Numbered from the stretch's first letter, positions 47,912-57,331 are shown. The stretch is 64,000 bases of DNA from Bacillota bacterium (GCA_023390555.1 JAEWCQ010000011.1:62001-126000); one strand, 5' to 3'. Numbers and translations: made by a program. Notes: generated from the letters alone by a model not told the origin.

Positions 47912-49006
47912 ATGAGAATACGGGCATTGACATGGCGCATCATCATGCAGTTGTTCCACGACAAACGCACCGTTTTTTTCGTTTTGTTTGCACCTGCTCT
48001 GATTTTGACTCTTGTATATTTTATTCTGGATTCGGGGGATACTTTGTATACGATTGGAACAGTTTCCATAACCGAAGAACTGCGGGAGAATCTTGAGAAT
48101 CTGGAAGACGTGGAACTGATCACGCTGGATTCGTCCGAGCAGACTTCCGCAATCAAATCGGGAAAAGTTATGGCATCGCTTGTGATGGGAGAGGACAAGC
48201 AGACGGTTTCTCTTTTCCTTGACGGAAGCAATACTGCCTACGCAAAAAAAATACAGGCAATTGTCCAGTCCGCGCTCACACAGGATAGGGTGGGAAAAAT
48301 GAAGCAAGAGCTGCAGACAGCTGCCGAAGCTCTGAAAAATAGCGGGATGGCAACGATGGATGGGAATTTGGAGATACCGGAACTGGAGACGGATTATGTC
48401 TATGGACAGGCAGACACATCCATGTTTGATGAATTCGGAGCTTCCCTGATTGGAATCATCGTCTTTTTTCTGACATTTCTTCTTGCAGGGATCCATTTTC
48501 TTACGGAGCGCTCTAGCGGAACGCTGGAAAAGCTTTTATCGACACCAATCCGGCATCATGAGATTCTCATTGGTTATGTCGCGGGTTTTAGTATACCGGC
48601 ACTGTTTCAGACCATTGTCGTAACGTTCTATACGGTCTATGTGCTCGGTATGCATGTCGCCGGAAATATCATCTGGGTATTTCTGATGAATCTTTTGACG
48701 GCAATTGTTGCCCTGACTTTGGGGATTCTGCTATCAACGGTAGCAAACAGTGAGTTTCAGATGGTACAGTTTATCCCAATCGTAATTATTCCGCAGATAT
48801 TTTTATGTGGACTTTTTCATCTGGCAGAAGGTTGGGAGAACATATCCCATCTGATTCCACTGTATTATACATCACATGCATTAAAGGAAGTCATGCTGAA
48901 AGGCAACGGTTGGAATATGATTCGGAATGATGCAATGATCCTGATCCTGTTTGCGCTGCTTCATATGGCATTGAATACACTGTTCCTGAAAAAACAGAGC
49001 CGTTGA
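47912..49006 (+). CDS. ABC-2 type permease
   Basis: 364 aa. One N-terminal helix (about 20-40) is followed by a large extracytoplasmic domain (about 40-180) and five helices, the layout of YhgE/DrrB-like ABC-2 permeases (FLLAGIHFLTERSSGTLEKLL; PIRHHEILIGYV). AGAGGAGG overlaps the end of the ATPase gene and sets 47912. It is convergent with sigG. Confidence 0.92.
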   Translation: MRIRALTWRIIMQLFHDKRTVFFVLFAPALILTLVYFILDSGDTLYTIGTVSITEELRENLENLEDVELITLDSSEQTSAIKSGKVMASLVMGEDKQTVSLFLDGSNTAYAKKIQAIVQSALTQDRVGKMKQELQTAAEALKNSGMATMDGNLEIPELETDYVYGQADTSMFDEFGASLIGIIVFFLTFLLAGIHFLTERSSGTLEKLLSTPIRHHEILIGYVAGFSIPALFQTIVVTFYTVYVLGMHVAGNIIWVFLMNLLTAIVALTLGILLSTVANSEFQMVQFIPIVIIPQIFLCGLFHLAEGWENISHLIPLYYTSHALKEVMLKGNGWNMIRNDAMILILFALLHMALNTLFLKKQSR

Positions 49007-49007
49007 A

Positions 49008-49793
49008 TTATTTTTTCAGAGACAGATAGCTGCGCATATTTTTTAATGCGGATTTCTCCAGACGGGAAACCTGCGCCTGCGAGATGTGAATTTCATCTGC
49101 AACTTCCATCTGGGTTTTGCCCTGGAAGAAACGGAGATTGATGATATAATTTTCCCGCTCATTTAAGCGCGACATGGCATCACTTAAAGAAAGCTCTTCA
49201 ATCCAGTTTTCTTCTTTATTCTTTTTGTCGCTGATCTGGTCCATGACATAAAGCGTATCGCCCCCGTCGGTATAAATCGGATCATAGAGGCTGACGGGAC
49301 TTTGAATGGCATCAAGTGCGTAGACAATTTCTTCTTTTGGAATCCCGGCTTCAGCGGCAATTTCATCTAAGGTAGGCTCCTGAAGGGAATTTTTCTGCAG
49401 TATTTCTTTTGCATGGATTGCCTTATAGGCAGTATCGCGCAGGGAGCGGCTGACACGAATGCTGTTGTTGTCCCGCAGATACCTGCGGATTTCACCGATG
49501 ATCATGGGAACTGCATAAGTGGAAAATTTGACACCTAACGTGTCATCGAAATTATCAATGGATTTGATAAGACCGATACATCCAATCTGGAACAGGTCAT
49601 CAATGTTCTCATGGTGCGAGGAAAAACGTTTGATTACACTTAGCACAAGGCGAAGATTTCCTTTGATATAAGCTTCCCTTGCATCATTATCACCTTGCTT
49701 TATCTTTTGAAAAAGTTCTTCTTTTTCTTTTTCTTTCAATATAGGGAGTTTGGCAGTATTTACTCCGCAGATTTCTACTTTGTAGACAGACAT
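49008..49793 (-). CDS. sigG: RNA polymerase sigma-G factor
   Basis: 261 aa. It starts MSVYKVEICGVNTAKLPIL, the conserved SigG opening. Region 2 is NLRLVLSVIKRF with DDLFQIGCIGLIKSI, and region 4 ends GKTQMEVADEIHISQAQVSR. It drives late forespore genes. The reading frame extends upstream, but GGAGGT (49801-49806) fits only the ATG at 49793. It is on the opposite strand to sigE and separated from it by the MBL, TetR and ABC genes, unlike the usual spoIIGA-sigE-sigG order. Confidence 0.96.
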   Translation of the reverse strand: MSVYKVEICGVNTAKLPILKEKEKEELFQKIKQGDNDAREAYIKGNLRLVLSVIKRFSSHHENIDDLFQIGCIGLIKSIDNFDDTLGVKFSTYAVPMIIGEIRRYLRDNNSIRVSRSLRDTAYKAIHAKEILQKNSLQEPTLDEIAAEAGIPKEEIVYALDAIQSPVSLYDPIYTDGGDTLYVMDQISDKKNKEENWIEELSLSDAMSRLNERENYIINLRFFQGKTQMEVADEIHISQAQVSRLEKSALKNMRSYLSLKK

Positions 49794-49822
49794 GATGCAT
49801 ACCTCCGGAAAGTTGATAGTTA

Positions 49823-49852
49823 CATCATGCGCAAAAAAAGAATCTTTTATAC
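49823..49852 (-). promoter_or_regulatory. Candidate sigma-G-type promoter of sigG
   Basis: On the minus strand GTATA (49848-49852), 18 bases, then CATGATG (49823-49829). This fits the sigma-G pattern GHATR-N18-CATNHTA with one mismatch, suggesting autoregulation. Confidence 0.5.
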
Positions 49853-49999
49853 AGGTATTCTTTTTAATCTTTTTTTTCCTGCGTGAATATGATAAGATAA
49901 AGATAAAAATCAGGAATCTGAAATTGAAGATCAAAAAAATAATGTTTAAGGTATGGGTTAAAACAATTTATGCATATGATAACTTACAGAGGAATCACC

Positions 50000-50404
50000 A
50001 TGGATCGAATTGACGAGCGGAATTTACGGGAAAAGATCGCTCGCAGTATTATAAAAAGAAGAAATATACGTTATGTTTCCCGGGAAGAGATAGCTCTGAG
50101 AAAAAAGCAGGAAGAAGAGCTCAAAAAAGCACAGGAGATTCTCGAACAGTTGAGAGAAGTGACAACGCGGGAAGAAGCGAGAAAAAGAGAAGAAATTGAG
50201 GCCATAATCCGGGAAAAAGAACGGCAGAAGAGCCAGGATTCCGGGGAAGACAGGTATGCCAAAAAATATGGATCCCAGACGGTCTTGGATAAGGATGAAA
50301 GAGAGAAAATTGATAAGATTCTTTCGGAAAAAAGTGAATTTTTGTATCATATCATTCAGGAAAACCTAAGTAATAATGAGGATTTACATAATGAGAAAGA
50401 GTGA
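50000..50404 (+). CDS. Hypothetical coiled-coil protein
   Basis: 134 aa, highly charged. Residues about 27-75 form a Lys/Glu-rich coiled coil (RKKQEEELKKAQEILEQL); the C-terminal third (KIDKILSEKSEFLYHIIQ) is helical. No membrane helix or known motif is visible. AGAGGAATC before 50000 supports this start. It is divergent from sigG. I do not recognise the family. Confidence 0.65.
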   Translation: MDRIDERNLREKIARSIIKRRNIRYVSREEIALRKKQEEELKKAQEILEQLREVTTREEARKREEIEAIIREKERQKSQDSGEDRYAKKYGSQTVLDKDEREKIDKILSEKSEFLYHIIQENLSNNEDLHNEKE

Positions 50405-50433
50405 CGGGTATCCATCTGGAACGAAGATTACGC

Positions 50434-50735
50434 TTGACAAATCGGGAGAAAGGCATTAAGGTATATTTATAAGTGAAACCGTTGAGAAAGAGTAGTAGGC
50501 TTATTTTGATATCTCAGAGAGCTGCAGGTGGTGGGATTGCAGTATGGATGAATCTGCTGAATGGACTTTCGAGGGTGGTCTGAACTAGAGTAGGCGCCGC
50601 CGGGAACCGTACCCGTTACCAATTCGGCATGTATGAGGTGTACATGAAAGAGAGGACATATTGTCAATATGAGTGGTACCGCGATAATAATCAGTTTATT
50701 ACCGTCTCAAGCATGCGCTTGAGACGTTTTTTTTA
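50434..50735 (+). ncRNA. T-box riboswitch with tryptophan specifier upstream of a TrpXYZ-like importer
   Basis: A perfect -35 TTGACA is at 50434-50439; the -10 is unclear. The leader contains the AGTA specifier-loop half in AAAGAGTAGTAGG, the distal region AGAGAGCTGCAGGTGGTGGG, and GAA-TGG-ACTTTCGAG, where TGG (50562-50564) is the specifier codon. The T-box AGTGGTACCGCG is at 50672-50683. The terminator CGTCTCAAGC / GCTTGAGACG (50703-50712 with 50717-50726) has eight T after it. It should induce the importer when tRNA-Trp is uncharged. 50736-50922 contains a small ACAGGAAAGT/ACTTTTCTGT hairpin and no gene. Confidence 0.92.
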
Positions 50736-50922
50736 TTTTACAGGAAAGTTCTGGGGACTTTTCTGTCAAATAAAAACGCCAGGCGCATCTCGCTGGAAAG
50801 TAATTTATGGTATTGCAATCCGCGCGGGACTTGGGCCCGAAAGAAAAATTTACAAAACGGTGGAATTTTAGGAAGATATTCGTATCCGAATAGAATGAAT
50901 GAGGAAGAAAAGAGGAAAAATT

Positions 50923-51969
50923 ATGAAAAAGAAAATGGTAGCCCTATTTTTAAGTGTTGTATGTACTATGAGTCTGCTGGCTGGCTGTGGAAATTCATCC
51001 GCAGGTAACAGCGGTGATCAGACGGCCGATGCTACGGAAAGTACATCCGGCGCATCTTATACGATTGGTATCTCACAGTTTGCGGAGCATCCGTCTCTGG
51101 ATAACTGCCGAAAGGGATTTTTGGACGGACTGAAAAATGCAGGAATCGTGGAAGGAGAGAACCTTACCGTCGATTATCAGAATGCGCAGACCGACACCGG
51201 AACCGCAAGTACGATTTCTGACAGCTTTGTATCCGATAAAGTGGATATGATCTGTGCAATTGCAACGCCGAGTGCGGCAAGTGCTTACAATTCCTGCCTG
51301 AACACGGACATTCCGGTTGTTTACACCGCAGTATCCGATCCGCTTACAGCAGGGCTGGCAAATGAAGATGGAACAAGCGTTGGAAATGTCACCGGTTCTT
51401 CCGATGTACTTCCGGTGGAAGAACAGCTGAAGATGATACGGACCATTCTTCCGGACGCAAAGAAAATCGGTATCTTATATACGACAAGCGAGGCAAATTC
51501 CAGTAGTACGATCGAACAGTACAAATCACTTGCGGGTAAATATGATTTTGAAATCGTTGAATCTGGAATTAATACAACGGCGGATGTTGAGCTGGCCGCG
51601 ACCGATCTTGTTTCCAAAGTAGACTGTCTGTGCAATCTGACAGATAACACAGTTGTAAGTGCATTGCAGACCGTATTGGATAAGGCAAATACAGCAGGTA
51701 TTCCGGTATTTGGCAGTGAGATCGAACAGGTGAAATCTGGCTGTGTCGCTTCGATGGGTATTGACTATTATAAGCTGGGTGTGGAAACCGGAGAGATGGC
51801 AGCAAAAATCTTAAAGGGAGAGACAACAGCAAAGGATACGAAATACATTACGGCATCCGCAGCCGAATTATATGTAAATACGGCGGCAGCGGATAAGATC
51901 GGTCTTACTTTGGATGAGGACTATACAAAGGATGCAGCAGAAGTATTCGATCAGATAGAAGTGGAGTAA
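50923..51969 (+). CDS. ABC transporter substrate-binding lipoprotein (probable tryptophan, TrpX-like)
   Basis: 348 aa. The signal peptide ends in the lipobox LLAGC (Cys22), so it is a lipoprotein. A Ser/Thr/Gly linker follows. The remainder has the two-lobe fold of the DUF534/TrpX family (YTIGISQFAEHPSLDNCRKG; KIGILYTTSEANS; VPVFGSE-like IPVFGSEIEQ). Tryptophan is inferred from the TGG specifier of the leader. GAGGAAAAA sets the ATG at 50923. Confidence 0.9.
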   Translation: MKKKMVALFLSVVCTMSLLAGCGNSSAGNSGDQTADATESTSGASYTIGISQFAEHPSLDNCRKGFLDGLKNAGIVEGENLTVDYQNAQTDTGTASTISDSFVSDKVDMICAIATPSAASAYNSCLNTDIPVVYTAVSDPLTAGLANEDGTSVGNVTGSSDVLPVEEQLKMIRTILPDAKKIGILYTTSEANSSSTIEQYKSLAGKYDFEIVESGINTTADVELAATDLVSKVDCLCNLTDNTVVSALQTVLDKANTAGIPVFGSEIEQVKSGCVASMGIDYYKLGVETGEMAAKILKGETTAKDTKYITASAAELYVNTAAADKIGLTLDEDYTKDAAEVFDQIEVE

Positions 51970-51994
51970 TGAATCAAAAGATGGGGGTAACACC

Positions 51995-52879
51995 GTGACT
52001 CTAGTGCTTAGTGTTTTGGAACAGGGTATGATATATGCCATTATGGCGTTGGGAATTTATATAACGTATACAATATTGGACTTTCCGGATCTGACCGTAG
52101 ATGGGAGTTTTCCATTGGGAGCAGCACTGTCTGCGGTCATGATATCGAAGGGCATCAATCCGGTACTGACACTGGCCGTATCTTTTGCGGCCGGTGTGCT
52201 GGCCGGAACGATAACGGGACTGATTCATGTGAAATTAAAGGTACGGGATCTGCTCTCCGGTATTATTATGATGACAGCCCTGTATACGGTAAATCTCCGG
52301 ATTGCCGGGAGAGCGAACCTTCCTATTTACAATAAAAAGACCATTTTTGACAATGATATTGTAACAGCTGTCTTTCGTGGATCGCTTGCACCATATGCGA
52401 CACTGATCATCATTCTGGTCATTACGGTATTGATGAAGGTACTGCTGGATTGGTATATGAGTACCAAATCCGGCTATTTGCTGCGTGCAGTCGGTGATAA
52501 TGAGACCATTGTGACGTCTATGGGCGTTGACAGAGGCGCTATCAAGATCATCGGGCTTGCTATTGCAAACGGACTGGTAACCTTAAGCGGTTCCATTTTT
52601 GCACAGCAGCAGCGTTATTTTGATATGTCAATGGGAACCGGTACCATGGTCATAGGACTAGCGAGCGTTATCATCGGCATCAGTCTGCTTAAGAAAGTGA
52701 CATTCTTGAAGATGACAACCAGTGTTATCATCGGTTCCATCATTTATAAGGCCTGTGTGGCAATCGCCATTAAGCTTGGAATGCCATCCTCGGATCTGAA
52801 GCTGATTACTGCGGTGCTGTTTTTGATCATTCTGGTGATTGGAATGGAAAGAAAAAAGAAGGTGAAGATACATGCTTGA
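51995..52879 (+). CDS. ABC transporter permease (TrpY-like)
   Basis: 294 aa with about eight to nine transmembrane segments. LDFPDLTVDGSFPLGAALSA and YFDMSMGTGTMVIGLASVIIG are typical of permeases of the LivH-like branch that pair with DUF534 binding proteins. It starts at GTG with GGGGG upstream. Its end overlaps the ATPase gene by eight bases. Confidence 0.92.
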   Translation: MTLVLSVLEQGMIYAIMALGIYITYTILDFPDLTVDGSFPLGAALSAVMISKGINPVLTLAVSFAAGVLAGTITGLIHVKLKVRDLLSGIIMMTALYTVNLRIAGRANLPIYNKKTIFDNDIVTAVFRGSLAPYATLIIILVITVLMKVLLDWYMSTKSGYLLRAVGDNETIVTSMGVDRGAIKIIGLAIANGLVTLSGSIFAQQQRYFDMSMGTGTMVIGLASVIIGISLLKKVTFLKMTTSVIIGSIIYKACVAIAIKLGMPSSDLKLITAVLFLIILVIGMERKKKVKIHA

Positions 52880-53645
52880 GTTAGTAAATATTAATAAATT
52901 ATATAACCCTGGTACAATCAATGAAATCTGTCTTTTCCAGAATTTTAATCTTACCGTTTCCGATGGAGAATTCATTTCCGTTGTCGGAAGTAATGGTTCC
53001 GGAAAAACATCCATGCTGAATATCGTCTGCGGAACCATTGATATCGACAGCGGGAAGATACTGGTAAACGGAACAGATATTACGAAGCAGAAGGATTATG
53101 TCCGTCAGCGCCGCATCGGGAGAGTATTTCAGGATCCGTCAAAAGGTACCTGCCCGAATATGACCATTCTGGAGAATATGGCGATTGCAGACAATAAAGG
53201 AAAAAGTTACGGATTGATGAGAGGGACGAATAAAGCACGCATTGACTCTTATCGGGAGCTGCTTGCCAGTGTCAACCTCGGTCTGGAGGATAAGCTTCAT
53301 GCAAAGGTAGGTGCGATGTCGGGAGGACAGCGCCAGACACTCGCGCTGCTGATGGCAACCATGAATCCGATTGAATTTCTGATTCTCGATGAGCATACGG
53401 CTGCACTGGACCCGAAAACCGCGGAGATCGTCATGGAACTCACGGACAAAATCGTCAAAGAGAAGCATGTGACCACAATCATGGTAACGCATAATCTCCG
53501 TTATGCCGTCGAATATGGAGACAGACTTTTCATGATGCACCGGGGCAAGGCGATTATAGACAAGGCAGGAGAAGAAAAGAAGACCATGAAAGTGGAAGAT
53601 ATCCTGGGAACATTCAATGAAATCAGCATTGAATGTGGAAATTAA
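52872..53645 (+). CDS. ABC transporter ATP-binding protein (TrpZ-like)
   Basis: 257 aa. Walker A is GSNGSGKTSML, the signature is MSGGQRQTLALLMA and Walker B is FLILDEHTAALDP. His replaces the usual Pro after DE in Walker B (DEHT), a feature of this subfamily. It powers uptake through the preceding permease. Confidence 0.93.
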   Translation: MLELVNINKLYNPGTINEICLFQNFNLTVSDGEFISVVGSNGSGKTSMLNIVCGTIDIDSGKILVNGTDITKQKDYVRQRRIGRVFQDPSKGTCPNMTILENMAIADNKGKSYGLMRGTNKARIDSYRELLASVNLGLEDKLHAKVGAMSGGQRQTLALLMATMNPIEFLILDEHTAALDPKTAEIVMELTDKIVKEKHVTTIMVTHNLRYAVEYGDRLFMMHRGKAIIDKAGEEKKTMKVEDILGTFNEISIECGN

Positions 53646-53666
53646 AGGATACTCCTGAAATAAGGA

Positions 53667-53725
53667 TTGAATTTTGTAATATATTCATTTATTATAGATA
53701 TAGAAATGGGCGTTTACGCTCATTT
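53667..53725 (+). promoter_or_regulatory. Promoter and leader hairpin of nfnAB
   Basis: TTGAAT (53667-53672), 17 bases, TATTAT (53690-53695). The leader then holds a 9-bp hairpin AAATGGGCG / CGCTCATTT (53704-53712 with 53717-53725) with a TTTA loop and a short T run. Confidence 0.65.
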
Positions 53726-53758
53726 TAAACGTATCAATCATGAAACTGGAGGTAACTT

Positions 53759-54646
53759 ATGTATCCTATCGTAAAAAAAGAAAAACTGGCTGATAAGATT
53801 TTTCTTATGGATGTTAAGGCACCACGTGTTGCCAAATCCTGTGAGCCGGGACAATTTATCATCGTGAAAATGGATGAAGAGGGGGAACGTATTCCTTTGA
53901 CCGTATGTGATTATGACAGAGAAGCGGGAACCATTTCCATTGTTTTTCAAACAGTTGGCGCTTCTACAGAGCGTATGGCAGATTTGGAAGTGGGAGATGC
54001 TTTTCGTGATTTTGTCGGACCACTGGGATGTGCCTCTGAATTAATAGAGACCGATATTGAGGAGTTAAAGAAAAAGAAAATTGTATTTGTTGCAGGTGGT
54101 GTAGGAACAGCACCGGTGTATCCACAGGTAAAGTGGCTGCATGAGCATGGGGTCTCCTGTGATGTCATCATGGGTTCCAAGACCAAAGACCTGTTGATTC
54201 TCGTGGAAGAGATGCGTAAAGTAGCGGGTAATCTGTATGTTACGACAGATGACGGTTCTTATGGATTTCACGGAATGGGGACAAACCAGCTGCAGGAATT
54301 GGTAGACGCAGGAAATACATATGACCTGTGTGTTGCAATCGGACCGATGATCATGATGAAATTCGTTGCGCTTCTCACCAAAAAGCTGGGAATTCCAACA
54401 GTTGTATCCATGAATCCGATTATGGTGGACGGAACCGGAATGTGCGGTGCCTGTCGTCTGACCGTGGGAGATGAAGTCAAGTTCGCCTGTGTGGACGGGC
54501 CGGAATTTGATGGACATCTTGTTGACTTTGATCAGGCGATGAAACGTCAGCAGACCTACAAGACAGCAGAAGGAAGAGCTGTGTTAAAAGAGCAGGAAGG
54601 CGATACACATCACGGCGGATGTGGAATTTGCGGAGGTGACAACTAA
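53759..54646 (+). CDS. nfnA: NfnA-like ferredoxin-NADP+ oxidoreductase small subunit
   Basis: 295 aa. A flavodoxin-reductase-like FAD domain (IPLTVCDYDREAG) and an NAD-binding domain (FVAGGVGTAPVYPQ) are followed by cysteines for a 2Fe-2S cluster (GTGMCGACRL...CVDG) and a C-terminal GGCGICGG. With NfnB it couples NADH, NADPH and reduced ferredoxin by flavin-based bifurcation. GGAGGTAAC sets the ATG. The stop overlaps the nfnB start by one base. Confidence 0.9.
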   Translation: MYPIVKKEKLADKIFLMDVKAPRVAKSCEPGQFIIVKMDEEGERIPLTVCDYDREAGTISIVFQTVGASTERMADLEVGDAFRDFVGPLGCASELIETDIEELKKKKIVFVAGGVGTAPVYPQVKWLHEHGVSCDVIMGSKTKDLLILVEEMRKVAGNLYVTTDDGSYGFHGMGTNQLQELVDAGNTYDLCVAIGPMIMMKFVALLTKKLGIPTVVSMNPIMVDGTGMCGACRLTVGDEVKFACVDGPEFDGHLVDFDQAMKRQQTYKTAEGRAVLKEQEGDTHHGGCGICGGDN

Positions 54647-56031
54647 TGGATGTATTGAAGAAAATTCCGGTTCGTGAGCAGGAGCCCAAGGTACGTGCAG
54701 CGAACTTTGAAGAAGTGTGTCTTGGATATAACAAAGAAGAAGCGATGGAGGAATCTGTCAGATGTTTGAACTGTAAAAATGCACAGTGCGTGAAGGGTTG
54801 TCCTGTTTCCATCAATATACCTGGATTTGTAGAGCAGGTGAAACAGGGAAATATGGAAGAGGCTTATCAGATTATCAGTGAATCTTCCGCACTTCCGGCA
54901 GTTTGTGGCCGTGTCTGTCCTCAGGAGAGCCAGTGCGAGGGAAAATGTATCCGCGGATTTAAAGGCGAACCGGTATCCATCGGAAAGCTGGAGCGTTTTG
55001 TTGCAGACTGGGCAAGAGAAAATGGAATTCAGCCAAAAAAAGCAGAGAAGATGAACGGTCACAAAGTAGCTGTGATCGGTTCTGGTCCGGCAGGACTTAC
55101 CTGTGCCGGAGATCTTGCTAAAATGGGATATGAGGTAACTATTTTTGAAGCATTGCATGAACCGGGCGGTGTTTTAAGCTACGGTATTCCGGAATTCCGT
55201 CTTCCAAAGCAGAAAGTCGTAGCTGCAGAAGTGGAAAATGTCAAAGCATTGGGCGTTAAAATAGAGACAAACGTCGTAATCGGTAAGTCGACGACAATCG
55301 ATGAACTGATGGATGAAGAAGATTTTGAAGCCGTATTTATCGGTTCCGGTGCCGGACTTCCAAGATTCATGGGAATCCCGGGTGAACAGGCAAACGGAGT
55401 ATTTTCTGCAAATGAATTTCTGACCAGAAACAATCTGATGAAGGCGTTTAAGACTGATTATGATACACCAATTATGGAGGGAAAAAGAGTTGCTGTTGTC
55501 GGCGGCGGTAATGTAGCTATGGATGCGGCCAGAACAGCATTGAGACTTGGTGCAGAAGTACATGTTGTGTACCGGAGAAGTGAAGCCGAGCTCCCTGCCA
55601 GAGTAGAGGAAGTTCATCATGCGAAAGAAGAGGGAATTATCTTTGATTTGCTGACCAATCCGAAAGAAATTCTCGTGGATGAGAATGGCTGGGTAAAGGG
55701 TATGACCTGCGTACGTATGGAACTGGGAGAAGCTGATGCATCGGGCCGCAGAAGTCCGGTGGAAGTAGATGGATCGGAGTTTGATCTGGATCTGGATACT
55801 GTCATCATGTCTCTCGGAACATCACCGAATCCGCTGATCTCTTCGACAACGAAGGGGCTTGATATCAACCGCAGAAAATGTATCATTGCGGAAGAGGAAA
55901 CCGGTGCGACCAGCAAAGAAGGCGTGTATGCCGGCGGTGACGCAGTGACCGGCGCGGCAACTGTTATTCTTGCAATGGGTGCGGGAAAAGCGGCAGCGAA
56001 GGGAATTGATGAATTCCTGCGTAATAATTGA
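54646..56031 (+). CDS. nfnB: NfnB / homotetrameric glutamate-synthase-like subunit
   Basis: 461 aa. N-terminal 4Fe-4S cysteines (CLNCKNAQCVKGCP; CGRVCPQESQCEGKC) precede an FAD motif IGSGPAGLTCAGDL and an NAD(P) motif VGGGNVAMDAARTA. It is often labelled gltA in databases; pairing with NfnA makes the ferredoxin:NADP transhydrogenase reading more likely than glutamate synthase, because true gltBD are at the start of the window. Confidence 0.92.
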   Translation: MDVLKKIPVREQEPKVRAANFEEVCLGYNKEEAMEESVRCLNCKNAQCVKGCPVSINIPGFVEQVKQGNMEEAYQIISESSALPAVCGRVCPQESQCEGKCIRGFKGEPVSIGKLERFVADWARENGIQPKKAEKMNGHKVAVIGSGPAGLTCAGDLAKMGYEVTIFEALHEPGGVLSYGIPEFRLPKQKVVAAEVENVKALGVKIETNVVIGKSTTIDELMDEEDFEAVFIGSGAGLPRFMGIPGEQANGVFSANEFLTRNNLMKAFKTDYDTPIMEGKRVAVVGGGNVAMDAARTALRLGAEVHVVYRRSEAELPARVEEVHHAKEEGIIFDLLTNPKEILVDENGWVKGMTCVRMELGEADASGRRSPVEVDGSEFDLDLDTVIMSLGTSPNPLISSTTKGLDINRRKCIIAEEETGATSKEGVYAGGDAVTGAATVILAMGAGKAAAKGIDEFLRNN

Positions 56032-56058
56032 GAAATTTATATTTGTGATAACACACAT

Positions 56059-56093
56059 AAAAAAGAGTGAGCTTTCGAGCCCGCTCTTTTTTT
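56059..56093 (+). terminator. Terminator of nfnAB
   Basis: AAAAGAGTGAGCT pairs with AGCCCGCTCTTTT over a TTCG loop (56061-56073 with 56078-56090), with one mismatch, followed by more T. The next 200 bases are AT-rich with no gene. Confidence 0.85.
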
Positions 56094-56302
56094 GAGCCTT
56101 CGGAAGGACTTTGTTTCTTAGACGTAAATATTTTGGCTTATATTTAAGCTAAACAGAAAATAAAACAAAAAAATAAGTTATGCTTATTTAATATTTTGTA
56201 AAAACTAAATAAATGGAAAAACAGGTAAAATTTAGTTGATTTGTGACTGGACATCAGATAGTATAAGCTGTAACAATACATAAGAGACAGGGGGTAGTCA
56301 AA

Positions 56303-57331
56303 ATGATTGAAATTTATAATTTAGAGCGTACATTTAAAGTCCTGAATCGAAAGGAGGGCTTAAAGGGCGCTTTTCTGGATCTGTTTTCGAGAGACTATAA
56401 GTATGTCAAGGCGGTGAATGATATTTCTCTTACGATTGGGGATGGAGAAATCGTTGGTTACGTTGGGCCGAATGGAGCAGGAAAATCCACAACGATTAAA
56501 ATGATGACAGGTGTACTGAAGCCGTCATCCGGTACAATTCGGATCGATGGAAAGGAACCGTATACAAACCGGAGGATGCATATGAAACGCATCGGCGTAG
56601 TCTTTGGACAGCGTTCCCAGTTATGGTGGTCACTGCCGGTTCGGGAGTCTTTTCGTGTCTTAAAGGATATGTATGAGGTGCCAGATGAGGTCTATGAAAA
56701 GAATCTGGCTCTTGTGGAAAGTCTGGTACATATAGAGGAATTGTACGGGAAACCAGTTCGCCAGCTTTCTTTGGGGCAGCGGATGCTCTGTGAGGTAACA
56801 GCTGCATTTCTGCATGATCCAAAGGTCGTATTTCTGGATGAACCGACGATCGGTCTGGATGTATCCGTGAAGGAAAGCATACGTACTTTAATTAAGCGAT
56901 TAAATAAGGAGAGGGGAACGACCATTGTCCTGACTTCACATGATACCAAGGATATTGAGGCCTTGTGTGAACGAGTCGTGATTATCGATCAGGGGGCGCT
57001 GATCTTTGACAATTCAATTGAAAAGTTAAAGGAAATGTTCGGCCGCTTCCGAACAATCAAAATAGAACTTTCACCAGATTCCATGAGCTATGAAGAAATC
57101 TGTACTTACCTCGGAACACAGTATTCCAAAGAACAGGTAACAATTGCTAAGGAGGAGGAGACCGGATGGATCAATCTGGTTGTCAATGAGGAGAAGCTTG
57201 AATTTACGGAAATTCTTACGAAAGTCATGCAGGAACTGCACGTGAATGATGTGCGTATGGAAGACGTGGGAGTGGAGGAAGTGATTAAACGCATTTATGA
57301 AGGGGGCGGGAAGGAAAATGAAAAAATATAG
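56303..57331 (+). CDS. ABC-2 exporter ATP-binding protein
   Basis: 342 aa. Walker A is GPNGAGKSTTIK near residue 54, the signature region is QLSLGQRMLCEVTAAFL and Walker B is VVFLDEPTIGLDV. The LGQRM signature and C-terminal extension match the viologen/daunorubicin-type exporter family that works with two ABC-2 permeases, as encoded next. GGGGGTAG precedes the ATG. Confidence 0.92.
   Translation: MIEIYNLERTFKVLNRKEGLKGAFLDLFSRDYKYVKAVNDISLTIGDGEIVGYVGPNGAGKSTTIKMMTGVLKPSSGTIRIDGKEPYTNRRMHMKRIGVVFGQRSQLWWSLPVRESFRVLKDMYEVPDEVYEKNLALVESLVHIEELYGKPVRQLSLGQRMLCEVTAAFLHDPKVVFLDEPTIGLDVSVKESIRTLIKRLNKERGTTIVLTSHDTKDIEALCERVVIIDQGALIFDNSIEKLKEMFGRFRTIKIELSPDSMSYEEICTYLGTQYSKEQVTIAKEEETGWINLVVNEEKLEFTEILTKVMQELHVNDVRMEDVGVEEVIKRIYEGGGKENEKI

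Noticed and set aside
50740..50766. Hairpin ACAGGAAAGT/ACTTTTCTGT after the Trp T-box, resembling the start of the intergenic repeat
   Set aside because: It shares only the first few bases with the repeat at 24766 and 58973; the second and third hairpins and the AGTAGAATGCGG loop are missing.
54646..56031. Second glutamate synthase small subunit as part of ammonia assimilation
   Set aside because: It is overlapped by an NfnA-like gene and true gltBD are present at 2-5013, so the NfnAB reading is favoured.
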